Assembly (NCBI RefSeq): GCF_022664455.2
Contig: NZ_JAKRKC020000001.1
Span: 3,415,001-3,479,000 of the forward strand
From: Actinomadura luzonensis
GTDB taxonomy: Bacteria; Actinomycetota; Actinomycetes; Streptosporangiales; Streptosporangiaceae
Length of the DNA: 64,000 nucleotides
Reading direction: 5' to 3'
Shown here: positions 52,791 to 60,490 of the stretch, one piece after another
How the letters are laid out: each line of letters opens with the position of its first letter
Position numbering within the stretch: the first letter of the stretch is position 1
The notes under the pieces: model-generated
The model's database searches: none
Told to the model about the DNA's origin: nothing
What the model saw: the letters and a program-made list of their open reading frames with translations, nothing else
Made by a program: the position numbers and the translations under genes

Positions 52791-53456
52791 TCAGGCGGCG
52801 TAGTTCGGGTAGCCGTACCCGACGACCTGCGAGGCCGGCCGGACGCGCTCCTCGACCTTGCCGTTGCCGGTGTTGCCCTCGATCGTGGAGATCGTGCCGT
52901 CGCCGTTGTCCTTGACGACGAACCCGACGTGGTTGATGGCGCTCAGGCTCTTGCTGCCGCTCCAGGAGAAGAACACCACGGCGCCGGGCTTCGGCTCGGT
53001 GCCCCAGCGCTGGTTGGCGGCGAACCACTTGGCGTGGGCGACGGTGTAGGCGTCCCAGCCGACCTGGGTGCGGGCGCCGCTCTCCTCGCCGACCCAGGAG
53101 ACGAACATCGAGCACCAGGGGGCGTTGAGGTAGGCGGCGCGGCTGCCGCCGTCGCGCAGCACGGTCTCGCCGGCGCGGGCGGAGCCGGCGTACCACTGCT
53201 GGAACTTGGTGCCGCCGCCGCTGGCGTTCTCGGACGTGCCGACCTGGGCCCTGGCCAGGTCCAGGACCTGCTGGGCGGTGACGTTGACGCGGGCGTCGCG
53301 GTTGCTGACGGCGGGCGCGGCCGCGTTCTGCCTGGCGCTGTCGGCCTGCGCGTCGACGGCGGCGGTGGCGCCGAAGGCGGAGGCGGCGAGCGTCGCGCCC
53401 AGCGCGAGCTTGGCGGCGTCGAGCTTGCGGGCACGGATGAGACGGCTGATGGCCAT
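52791..53456 (-). CDS. Secreted CHAP-domain peptidoglycan hydrolase
   Basis: 221 residues from the ATG at 53456 with AGGAG upstream. Signal peptide of about 45 residues (LDAAKLALGATLAASAFGATAA). CHAP domain from about 75: catalytic Cys in YLNAPWCSMFVSWVGEE, His in INHVGFVVKDNGDG, and a downstream Glu/Asn in STIEGNTG. These amidases or endopeptidases cleave peptidoglycan cross-links or stem peptides. The substrate bond cannot be told. Likely involved in wall remodelling or spore development. Confidence 0.92.
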   Translation of the reverse strand: MAISRLIRARKLDAAKLALGATLAASAFGATAAVDAQADSARQNAAAPAVSNRDARVNVTAQQVLDLARAQVGTSENASGGGTKFQQWYAGSARAGETVLRDGGSRAAYLNAPWCSMFVSWVGEESGARTQVGWDAYTVAHAKWFAANQRWGTEPKPGAVVFFSWSGSKSLSAINHVGFVVKDNGDGTISTIEGNTGNGKVEERVRPASQVVGYGYPNYAA

Positions 53457-53839
53457 GAGGGAGTTGCTCCTTTGTGCTTCCATGCCGCTTACCGGGTTAG
53501 CTGACGGGTTCGGGCATTGGAAGCTGCCCTACGGCGCGGCTGAGCGCCGATTCACCCCGATGAGATTGGGTCCCCGGTTCCGCGCGACGGCGGATTCAGC
53601 GGCCGCGGGCATTCGTCGCCCGGCGGTGGGAGGGTGTCGAACATGGCGTCGTCTCCGCGACGCTCACGGAACTGTACAACACGCCTCTGACCTGCGTCAT
53701 TCCCGCGTCATGAAATCCCCATGAGGCCGGGCGGAGGTCACGTGCGGACATGCCGCGGTCACGGGCGGGTCCTGCCCGCCTTCCCGCGTCATGAGACCCA
53801 CGCGAGGGCGGGCGGAGGTCACGTGCGGGCATGCCGCGG
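53457..53839. other. Intergenic region with an 81-bp repeat; no gene seen
   Basis: About 380 bp. The part near 53457-53690 holds the CHAP promoter region; no convincing -35/-10 or operator stands out. From 53700 the sequence is the tandem 81-bp repeat described separately. Open frames here are short and shadow-like. Confidence 0.5.
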
Positions 53840-53861
53840 TCAGGGGCGGGCTTTGCCCGCC
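53700..53861. repeat. Tandem 81-bp direct repeat with terminator-like hairpins
   Basis: Copy A 53700-53780 and copy B 53781-53861 abut and share most positions; both open TTCCCGCGTCATGA and contain GGAGGTCACGTGCGG. Each ends in a hairpin (in copy B, GGCGGGC-TTT-GCCCGCC). Copy B contains the stop codon (53840-53842) and last codons of the I36-like gene, so the repeat duplicated the 3' end and terminator of that gene. Confidence 0.88.
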
Positions 53862-54670
53862 AGGATGTGGAAGGAGGAGGCGGTGCGGGCGGCGAGGCCG
53901 AGGTGGGCGGCGCGGGCGTGCGGGTTCATGCGGTGGGGCGGGCCGTGGTCGTGGTGGGCGGGGTGCCAGGCGATGGCGACGGCGGTGTTGTTGATCCAGG
54001 AGCTCATCGCCTTGTCGTACGGGGGAGTGAAGTCGTAGCAGCCGGTGGCGCGGCCGCCAGGGTCGTGGGCGAGGATCATCCAGCCGGGGGAGCGGCGGTT
54101 GAAGTCGTCGTACTGGTAGAAGCAGGCCCACGACGAGGGGCAGGCGGCGGGGCCGGAGACGCGGCGGGCGACGTACCAGGGGGCGGCTCCGGGCAGCGGG
54201 TCGGCGGCGACGGTGAGCCCGTCGGCGGCGGCGACCACGGGCGGCACGAGCGCCGGGCGCGGCAGGTCGTGCAGCACGATCACGGCGGCGGTGGCCGTGG
54301 CGGCGGCGAGCGCGGCGGCGGCCTGGCCCAGCCGCCGCCAGGGCCGGGCGGCCCGCCGGGGAGCGGGGGCGTGCTCACCGGCGGCCCGCTGCCGCATGCG
54401 TTCCCAGGCGCGCCAGCCGAGCGGCCAGTACGGCACGACGGGCCCGTACCGCCAGACCCGGTCCTCCAGCGCCCGCACCAGGAACCGGAACGCGACCGGG
54501 TCGGCGGGCACCTCCGTGCCCGACAGCCAGGCCGACAACGTGGCGAGCGTCAGCCTGACGGGGGGCCGCTGCCGCCGGGCGAGGTCGGCCAGCAGCCGGC
54601 AGGACGGCCGCCCGGCCGCCTGGTGCAGCCGCCGCAGCTCGCGCGACAGATGGCTGCCCGCTTCCCCCAC
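53840..54670 (-). CDS. Membrane-anchored protein with helix-turn-helix-like N-terminus and I36-like C-terminus
   Basis: 276 residues. The N-terminal 85 (SRELRRLHQAAGRPSCRLLADL, then TLATLSAWLSGTEVPAD) look like an XRE-type helix-turn-helix as in many actinomycete regulators. One membrane segment follows (LGQAAAALAAATATAAVIVL) and then an extracellular region with CPSSWACFYQYDDFNRRSP and GCYDFTPPYDKAMSSWINNTA, which resembles peptidase inhibitor family I36. This suggests a cytoplasmic DNA-binding or protein-binding part joined to an outer inhibitor domain. Function unknown. Confidence 0.7.
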   Translation of the reverse strand: MGEAGSHLSRELRRLHQAAGRPSCRLLADLARRQRPPVRLTLATLSAWLSGTEVPADPVAFRFLVRALEDRVWRYGPVVPYWPLGWRAWERMRQRAAGEHAPAPRRAARPWRRLGQAAAALAAATATAAVIVLHDLPRPALVPPVVAAADGLTVAADPLPGAAPWYVARRVSGPAACPSSWACFYQYDDFNRRSPGWMILAHDPGGRATGCYDFTPPYDKAMSSWINNTAVAIAWHPAHHDHGPPHRMNPHARAAHLGLAARTASSFHILAGKARP

Positions 54671-54793
54671 GACGCCTCCCCTGCGTAATCATCCGGTGAC
54701 GTGAGGTGACGATATACCCGCGCTGACCTGAGCGGACGCCGTTCCGCCGCACCCCGCGACACTCCCGCCCGCCCGGCTCTTGCCCTTCGCTGC

Positions 54794-54813
54794 ACAACAG
54801 TGCAGTCTGTTGT
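54794..54813. promoter_or_regulatory. Perfect inverted repeat, probable TetR operator
   Basis: ACAACAG (54794-54800) and CTGTTGT (54807-54813) flank a 6-bp centre, 42 bp upstream of the TetR start at 54856. Form and place fit autorepression. Confidence 0.6.
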
Positions 54814-54855
54814 TTAGGTGAGCAGCACACTGCACGAACGAACAAGGGAGCATGG

Positions 54856-55485
54856 ATGGCCGCCGCCGCACCGGACCCCGAAGACCTCACCGCCCGGGCC
54901 CGCATCAGGGACGCGGCGGTCAGGCTGTTCGGCGAGCTCGGCTTCGAGCGCACCACGTTCCGGGCGGTCGCCGCGATCGCGGGCGTGGCGCCGTCGCTGG
55001 TCCGCCACCACTTCGGGTCCAAGCAGGGGCTGCGCCAGGCGTGCGACGAGCAGCTGATCAGGATGCTGCGGCGGCTCGACGCCCGGGTCGAGGCCGACGG
55101 CATGCGGGCGGCCCCCGACGTGCGGCCCTCGGCGCTGGGCCCCTACCAGCGCTACCTCGGCCGGGCGCTGAGCGAGGGCGCGGCCGGGGCGCTGTTCGAC
55201 GAGTTCGTCCGCATCCACGAGCGGTGGCTGGCGCAGGCCGACGCCGCCCGGCCCGACGAGCCGCAGGCCGACCTGCGCGCCCGCGCCGCGGTGCGGACCG
55301 CGATGACGCTGTCGATCGCGGTCCTGCACGAGCACGTCGCCCGCAGCATGGACGCCGACCTCACCACCCCCGAGGGCGAGGCCCGGCTGCTGCGGGCGCT
55401 GCTGGAGGTCCACTCCCATCCGCTGGTCACCCCGCGCGAGGCCGCCGCGGCCCGCGAGGCCCTCCACCGAGGAGAGACGCCATGA
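54856..55485 (+). CDS. TetR-family regulator
   Basis: 209 residues from the ATG at 54856 with AAGGGAG upstream. HTH region IRDAAVRLFGELGFERTTFRAVAAIAGVAPSLVRHHFGSK read across residues 17-56; the ligand domain is of the TetR_C type with FVRIHERWLAQADAA. It overlaps the methyltransferase gene (ATGA), so both are co-expressed under the palindrome upstream. Confidence 0.92.
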   Translation: MAAAAPDPEDLTARARIRDAAVRLFGELGFERTTFRAVAAIAGVAPSLVRHHFGSKQGLRQACDEQLIRMLRRLDARVEADGMRAAPDVRPSALGPYQRYLGRALSEGAAGALFDEFVRIHERWLAQADAARPDEPQADLRARAAVRTAMTLSIAVLHEHVARSMDADLTTPEGEARLLRALLEVHSHPLVTPREAAAAREALHRGETP

Positions 55486-56330
55486 ACAAGATCGACACCG
55501 CTTTACACGGCATCAGGAACAGCGCCTTCATCACCCTCTACGGCCGCTGGCGCGACAGCCTCGACCCGCACCCCATCCTGGGCGACCCCTGGGCGGCCCG
55601 CCTCGTCGACCGGCTGGACTTCGACTTCTCCCAGTTCACCCAGCTCAACTACGCCCGCTTCACCCTGGCCGCCCGCACCCGCCTGCTCGACGACTGGACC
55701 CGCGCCTTCGTCGCCCGCCACCCCGACGCCGTGGTGCTGGACGTCGGCAGCGGCTTCGACAGCCGCGTCTTCCGCGTCGACCCGCCGGCCGGCTGCCTGT
55801 GGTACGACGTCGACTTCCCCGACGTGGTCGCGCTCCGCGACCGGCTCTACCCGGAGCGGCCCGGCCGCACCAGCATCGGCGCGGCGCTGGCCGACCCGGA
55901 CTGGCTGGAGCGCGTCCCCGCCGGCCGGCCGGTGCTCGTCGTGGCCGACAGCGTCCTGATGTTCCTGCCGGAGCAGGAGGTGCGCACGTTCCTGCGCCGG
56001 GTCGTGGACCGCTTCCCCGGCGGGGAGGTGCTGTTCACCGCGTACTCGTCGCTGGCCAAGAAGTGGGAGAGCAGGAAGGGCAGCGGCCCGTTCTTCCCGC
56101 AGAACGACATCACCGTCCGCTGGACCTACGACGGCCCCGCCGACCTGGCCCGCATCGACGAGCGCCTGCACCTGGTGGAGCGGCGCAGCCAGACCGAGCT
56201 GCGGCTGCACCGCGGCGCGCCGCTGTACGACAAGCTGTTGTGCGCCTTCGTCAACCTGTACCCCAAGGCGCACTACGCGGGGGTGACGATGCGTTACCGG
56301 TTCGGGGAGGCCGCGCTCAGCCCCAGGTGA
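55482..56330 (+). CDS. SAM-dependent O-methyltransferase (leucine carboxyl methyltransferase-like, PF04072)
   Basis: 282 residues. Family signature: TLYGRWRDSLDPHPILGDPWAARLV near the start, SAM-binding VVLDVGSGFDSRVFRVDPP and YDVDFPDVVALRDRLY, then VLVVADSVLMFLPEQEV. This is the group with PKS-type and mycobacterial putative O-methyltransferases. Coupled to the TetR gene, which probably controls it. The last 14 bp overlap the convergent phosphotransferase gene. Substrate unknown, likely a small metabolite or carboxylate. Confidence 0.88.
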   Translation: MNKIDTALHGIRNSAFITLYGRWRDSLDPHPILGDPWAARLVDRLDFDFSQFTQLNYARFTLAARTRLLDDWTRAFVARHPDAVVLDVGSGFDSRVFRVDPPAGCLWYDVDFPDVVALRDRLYPERPGRTSIGAALADPDWLERVPAGRPVLVVADSVLMFLPEQEVRTFLRRVVDRFPGGEVLFTAYSSLAKKWESRKGSGPFFPQNDITVRWTYDGPADLARIDERLHLVERRSQTELRLHRGAPLYDKLLCAFVNLYPKAHYAGVTMRYRFGEAALSPR

Positions 56331-57117
56331 GCGGGTCGAGGTGCAGGTAGAAACGCAGCCGGCCGGGGTCGAGGGTGATGCCGTAGCGGGCGGCGAACGC
56401 CTCGTCGGCGCGGCGCGCCTGCTCCTGGCCGGTCCAGGTCTCCCTGGCGTTGGTCAGCAGCAGCGCGAGGTCGGCGTACGGGTCGGCGCGGCCGAGCCGG
56501 CCGAGGTCGACGAAGCCCGACACGCGCAGCGTGCGCGGGTCGACGATGATGTTGGGCAGGCACAGGTCGCCGTGGCAGACGACGGCCTGCTCGGCCTCCT
56601 GCCGCCGGCGGCGGCCGAACTCGGGCCGCAGCCGGGCCAGGAGCCGCGCGGGCGGCACGTCGCGCTGCTCCTCGGGCAGGAAGTCGGGGTTGACCGCGCC
56701 GCGCGCGACGACGTCGGCGGCCTCCGCGGCCATGACGTCGAGGCCGCGCTCGAACGGGCAGGCCCGCGCGGGCAGGTCGTGCAGGGCGCGCACGGCACCG
56801 GCGATGGCCTCCCACGCCTGCCACAGCCGCCCGGCGGGCAGCCGGTCGGCGGGGACGCCCGCGACGGCGCTGGTCACCAGGCAGGCCCCGGCGCCGGCGG
56901 TGACGTGCCAGCCGAGCACCCGCGGCCCGGGCACGCCCTGCCCGGCGAGCCAGGCGACGCGGTCGCGCTCGCCCGCCAGCTCGCCCTCCCGGCCGCCGGG
57001 GACGCACTTGGCGTAGCGGGAGCCGTCGCCGGAGCGGAACACCCCGGCCCCTGACTCGCCGCCGCCGACCGGCGTCCAGTCCTCGCCCGCGGGCAGCAGG
57101 GCACGGCAGGCGGTCAC
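56317..57117 (-). CDS. Aminoglycoside phosphotransferase-like kinase (APH(3')-like)
   Basis: 266 residues from a GTG at 57117, the usual APH length. Kinase motifs are complete: YAKCVP with the ATP Lys, VVCHGDLCLPNIIVD (Brenner motif with catalytic Asp) and VSGFVDLGRLGRADPYADLALLL (metal Asp). The LCLPN and DLGRLG..D forms are those of APH(3') enzymes that phosphorylate kanamycin and neomycin. Whether it confers resistance or acts on another substrate cannot be told. A TATGAT -10 lies 6 nt upstream of the start, so it is probably leaderless. Confidence 0.88.
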   Translation of the reverse strand: MTACRALLPAGEDWTPVGGGESGAGVFRSGDGSRYAKCVPGGREGELAGERDRVAWLAGQGVPGPRVLGWHVTAGAGACLVTSAVAGVPADRLPAGRLWQAWEAIAGAVRALHDLPARACPFERGLDVMAAEAADVVARGAVNPDFLPEEQRDVPPARLLARLRPEFGRRRRQEAEQAVVCHGDLCLPNIIVDPRTLRVSGFVDLGRLGRADPYADLALLLTNARETWTGQEQARRADEAFAARYGITLDPGRLRFYLHLDPLTWG

Positions 57118-57123
57118 CGGATG

Positions 57124-57129
57124 ATCATA
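57124..57129 (-). promoter_or_regulatory. -10 element TATGAT of the phosphotransferase gene
   Basis: TATGAT on the minus strand, close to the ideal -10, ends 6 nt before the GTG at 57117. No ribosome site is present. Confidence 0.5.
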
Positions 57130-57150
57130 CCCGGGCCGGCCGCACCCGCA

Positions 57151-57200
57151 GGACCGCGCAGGACCGCGCAGGACCGCGCCTGACCGCGCCTGACCGGGGC
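57151..57200. repeat. Tandem 10-bp repeat, five copies
   Basis: GGACCGCGCA twice, GGACCGCGCC, TGACCGCGCC and TGACCGGGGC in a row, in the gap between two divergent genes. Confidence 0.85.
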
Positions 57201-57222
57201 GAAGGCGGGTAGCGGGAAGATC

Positions 57223-58929
57223 ATGGGGGAACTGGCCATCGCGGTGATCGGGGTCGGGCCGCGAGGCCTTTCGGTGCTGGAACGGCTGCTGACGCGGCTG
57301 GCCCGCCGGCCGCCCGCCGGCCGGGTGACGATCTGGGCGTTCGATGCCGTCGGGCACGGCGGCGGCCGGGTCTGGCGCACCGGCCAGCCGCAGTGGCTGT
57401 CGGCCAACACCACGGCGGGTGAGAGCACGCTGTGCTCGCCGGACGGGATCCTGCCCGCCGCCCGGTTCGCCACGATGGCGCGCTGGTCGGGGCTGGAGCC
57501 GGGCGCCTACCCGGCGCGCCGCCACTACGGCACCTACCTGAGCGAGGTGTTCGAGGCGTTGTGCGCGGCCGCGCCGCCGGGGGTGCGGGTGCGCAAGGTC
57601 ACGGCCGAGGTCACCCGGCTGCGGCGCACGGCCGCCAGGCTGCGGCTGGTCGCGGGCGGGCGGGCGTACCGGGTGGACAAGGCGGTGCTGGCCACCGGGC
57701 ACGGCAGTGTGGAGCCCGACGAGCGGCAGCTCGCGCTGCTGCGGCACGCCGAGGAGCACCGCCTGCGCTACGTCCCGCCCGGGCTGGCGGCCGAGATGCC
57801 GCTCGAGGAGCTGCCGCCGCGCGCGGAGGTGGCGGTGCGCGGGTTCGGGCTGACGTTCTACGACGTGCTGCGGGCGGTGACGCTGGGCCGCGGCGGCCGG
57901 TTCGAGCCGGGCCCGGCCGGGCTGCGGTACGTGCCGAGCGGCGACGAGCCGCGCCTGCTGCCGCTCTCGCGCGGCGGCGTGCCGTTCCTGGCCCGGCCCG
58001 ACGTGCCGGACTTCCCCGCCCCGCCGGTGCGGCTGCGCGTGGTCACCGAGGAGCGCCTGCGGGCGCTGCGCGCGGACGCGCTGGCCGCCACCGGCACGCC
58101 TCAGCTCGACTTCGCCCGCCACGTCGAGCCGCTGATCCAGCGCGAGGCCGACCTGGCCTGCCCGGACGGGGCCGCGCGGCCGCTGTCCGGTTTGGCCCGC
58201 CCCTTCCGCGGCCGCCGCTTCGCCTGCCCAGGCGGCTACCGCGACCGGCTGGCCCGGCTGCTGCGCGAGGACGCCCGGCGGGCGCGCGGCGGCTGCCCGG
58301 ACGGCACGGTCAAGGCCGCCACCGAGATGCTGCGCGTCATCCGGCCGCTGCTGCCGCAGGTCGTGGACTTCGGCGGCCTGCTGCCGGGCTCGCACCGCGA
58401 CTTCCTGGACCGGTTCGTGCCGGAGAGCTTCGTGCTGTCGGCGGGCCCGCCGGCCGAGCACGTCGAACAGCTCGCGGCGCTGCTGGAGGCCGGCATCGTG
58501 CGGCCGGTCGGCCCGGCGGCGGTGGCCGCGCCCGGGCCGGGCGGGTTCGTGGTGCACTCGCCGCAGGTCGCCGGCTCGCGGCGGGTCACCACGGCCCTGC
58601 TGGAGGCCCGTTCCCCGGCCCGGGACCTGGCCAGGGACGCCTCGCCGCTGGTCCGGCAGCTCCTCGCGGACGGCATGATCAGCGAGTTCGTCAACGTGGA
58701 CCCGGCGTCCGGGGAGCGGTTCCACGCCGGCGGGCTGGCGGTGACGCGGGCTCCGTACCGGGTGCTGGACGCGCTCGGCCGGCCCGACCCCGACATCCAC
58801 GCCCTCGGCGTGGCCACCAACCACACACGCTGGTTCACCGAGGTCGGGACGGCCCGGCCCGGCCAGGACAGCCCGTTCTCCGGCGACGCCGACGCGGTGG
58901 CCGCCGCCCTGCTGGCGGGCGGCGTTTGA
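57223..58929 (+). CDS. FAD/NAD(P)-binding protein (PF13454-type)
   Basis: 568 residues. N-terminal dinucleotide motif AVIGVGPRGLSVLERL, then GGGRVWRTGQPQWLSANT, VLATGHGS and a closing LGVATNHTRWFTEVGTARPG, as in the FAD_NAD_binding_9 family of amine or hydroxylase-like flavoproteins found in secondary metabolism. It may oxidise or hydroxylate an amino-acid-like compound. The diiron-type gene 120 bp downstream could be its partner. A weak -10 (TAGCGG) stands 7 nt upstream of the ATG. Confidence 0.85.
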   Translation: MGELAIAVIGVGPRGLSVLERLLTRLARRPPAGRVTIWAFDAVGHGGGRVWRTGQPQWLSANTTAGESTLCSPDGILPAARFATMARWSGLEPGAYPARRHYGTYLSEVFEALCAAAPPGVRVRKVTAEVTRLRRTAARLRLVAGGRAYRVDKAVLATGHGSVEPDERQLALLRHAEEHRLRYVPPGLAAEMPLEELPPRAEVAVRGFGLTFYDVLRAVTLGRGGRFEPGPAGLRYVPSGDEPRLLPLSRGGVPFLARPDVPDFPAPPVRLRVVTEERLRALRADALAATGTPQLDFARHVEPLIQREADLACPDGAARPLSGLARPFRGRRFACPGGYRDRLARLLREDARRARGGCPDGTVKAATEMLRVIRPLLPQVVDFGGLLPGSHRDFLDRFVPESFVLSAGPPAEHVEQLAALLEAGIVRPVGPAAVAAPGPGGFVVHSPQVAGSRRVTTALLEARSPARDLARDASPLVRQLLADGMISEFVNVDPASGERFHAGGLAVTRAPYRVLDALGRPDPDIHALGVATNHTRWFTEVGTARPGQDSPFSGDADAVAAALLAGGV

Positions 58930-59050
58930 GCGGTGACGCCCCGGGCAGCGGGTAGCCGGGTATGTCATGGGGATCACCAGGGGGTGAAGTGCCGGCGTTC
59001 GAGCTCCGCGAGCCTCGCGCTCGGGTCCGTTCTCGCGAGGGGAGGGCGTG

Positions 59051-60064
59051 ATGCGCCTGCCGCCCGCGCGCGGCCCCATCACGGCCGAGCTGTTCGCTCA
59101 CCTGGCCGGGCCGGCCGGTGAGCTGGATCCGCCGCTGGTGACGCCGCCCTGCACCCGGGCGCTGGAGGACGGCGACCTGCAGCTGGCGCTGTTCGCCTGC
59201 TACGAGCTGCACTACCGCGGTTTCGACGACGTCGACGACCGCTGGGAGTGGCAGCCGTCGCTGCTGGGCTTCCGCCGCGAGCTCGAACGCTGCCTGGAGG
59301 CCGCCCTGGCGCACGCCGTCCCGCGGCCGGCGCCGGTGCCGCCGCACCAGGTGCGGCGGGCGCTGAAGGAGCTCGTCGCCGACGACGAGCAGCGCGGCCC
59401 CGGCCTGTCGGCGTACCTGCAGCGCGAGGCCGACCTGGCCCGGTTCCGGGAGTTCGTCGCGCACCGCTCCATCTACCACCTCAAGGAGGCCGACCCGCAC
59501 ACCTGGGGCATCCCGCGCCTGCACGGCGGCCCCAAGGCGGCGCTGGTGGAGATCCAGTCCGACGAGTACGGCGGCGGCCGCGCCGAGCGCATCCACGCCG
59601 AGCTGTTCCGCACCACCATGACGGGCCTGGGGCTGGACGCCTCCTACGGCGCCTACCTGGGCCGGGTGCCGGGCGTGACGCTGGCGGTGTCGAACGTCAT
59701 GTCGCTGTTCGGGCTGCACCGCCGGCTGCGGGGGGCGCTGGCCGGGCACCTGGCGGCGCTGGAGATGACCTCGTCGCTGCCGAACCGGCGCTACGCCACG
59801 GCGCTGCGCCGCCTGGGCGGCGACGCCGACACCGCGCGCTTCTACGACGAGCACGTCCAGGCCGACGCGGTGCACGAGCAGGTCGCCGCGCACGACCTGT
59901 GCACGGGGCTGGCGCTGCAGGAGCCGGCGCTGACCCGCGACATCCTGTGGGGCGCGGCGTGCGCGCTGGCCGTCGAGCGGCTGTGGGCGGGGTACGTCCT
60001 GGAGCGCTGGCAGCGCGGCCTCAGCTCCCTGGAGGACGACCCGGTGGCCGCCAGCCCCGCCTGA
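59051..60064 (+). CDS. Iron-containing redox enzyme (haem-oxygenase-like diiron oxidase)
   Basis: 337 residues from the ATG at 59051 with GGAGGG upstream. The helical family pattern is present: CYELHYRGFDDVDDRWEW near residue 57 and VEIQSDEYGGGRAERIHAELF near 173, with a His-rich helix FYDEHVQADAVHEQVAAHDL near 260; Glu and His of these helices would bind two irons. Relatives include UndA, SznF and BesC, which oxidise or cleave fatty or amino acids. Next to an FAD/NAD(P) protein, it suggests a small redox pathway. Substrate unknown. Confidence 0.8.
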   Translation: MRLPPARGPITAELFAHLAGPAGELDPPLVTPPCTRALEDGDLQLALFACYELHYRGFDDVDDRWEWQPSLLGFRRELERCLEAALAHAVPRPAPVPPHQVRRALKELVADDEQRGPGLSAYLQREADLARFREFVAHRSIYHLKEADPHTWGIPRLHGGPKAALVEIQSDEYGGGRAERIHAELFRTTMTGLGLDASYGAYLGRVPGVTLAVSNVMSLFGLHRRLRGALAGHLAALEMTSSLPNRRYATALRRLGGDADTARFYDEHVQADAVHEQVAAHDLCTGLALQEPALTRDILWGAACALAVERLWAGYVLERWQRGLSSLEDDPVAASPA

Positions 60065-60093
60065 CCGGCGGGGCTTCCCGCCGTCGCCCGGAG

Positions 60094-60399
60094 TCAGGCG
60101 GCCGGGCGCTGGTGGAGGTCGTGGGTGAGGTCGACGACCACGTCGGCGTCGGAGACGATGACGACGGCGTAGGTCGTGGCCGCCGACAGGGCGGGCCCGG
60201 CCAGCTCGTCCAGCGCCATCGCGCGGCTGCGCTGGGCGGGGACGATCGTGCGGTACGGGCCGAGCGGGGTGTCGCCCTCGGCGCAGAAGGTGAGCTCGAC
60301 GCCGGCGGCGCGCGGCCCGGGGTTGGACAGGTGCAGCCGGTCTCCCGGCACGCAGCCCTCGGTGACCGCCATCTTCTCGCTTCCGATCGACGTCCTCAT
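60094..60399 (-). CDS. Sensory rhodopsin transducer-like (ASRT/PF07100) protein
   Basis: 101 residues. The beta-sandwich pattern RLHLSNPGPRAAGVELTFCAEGDTPLGPYRTIVPAQRSR, followed by YAVVIVSDADVVVDLTHDL, resembles the anabaena sensory rhodopsin transducer family, known to bind carbohydrates or DNA in some members. No rhodopsin gene is in the window. Start ATG at 60399 is preferred to upstream starts because the conserved part begins near residue 10. It converges on the diiron-type gene. Confidence 0.65.
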   Translation of the reverse strand: MRTSIGSEKMAVTEGCVPGDRLHLSNPGPRAAGVELTFCAEGDTPLGPYRTIVPAQRSRAMALDELAGPALSAATTYAVVIVSDADVVVDLTHDLHQRPAA

Positions 60400-60490
60400 G
60401 CGCGCCTCCCGTGTCCTCGTGCCTGAGGTAGTGCCGCTACCCACACAGGCCCGGCTCTATCCGGTGTCCTTGCGGGGCAGGTCATCAGGC

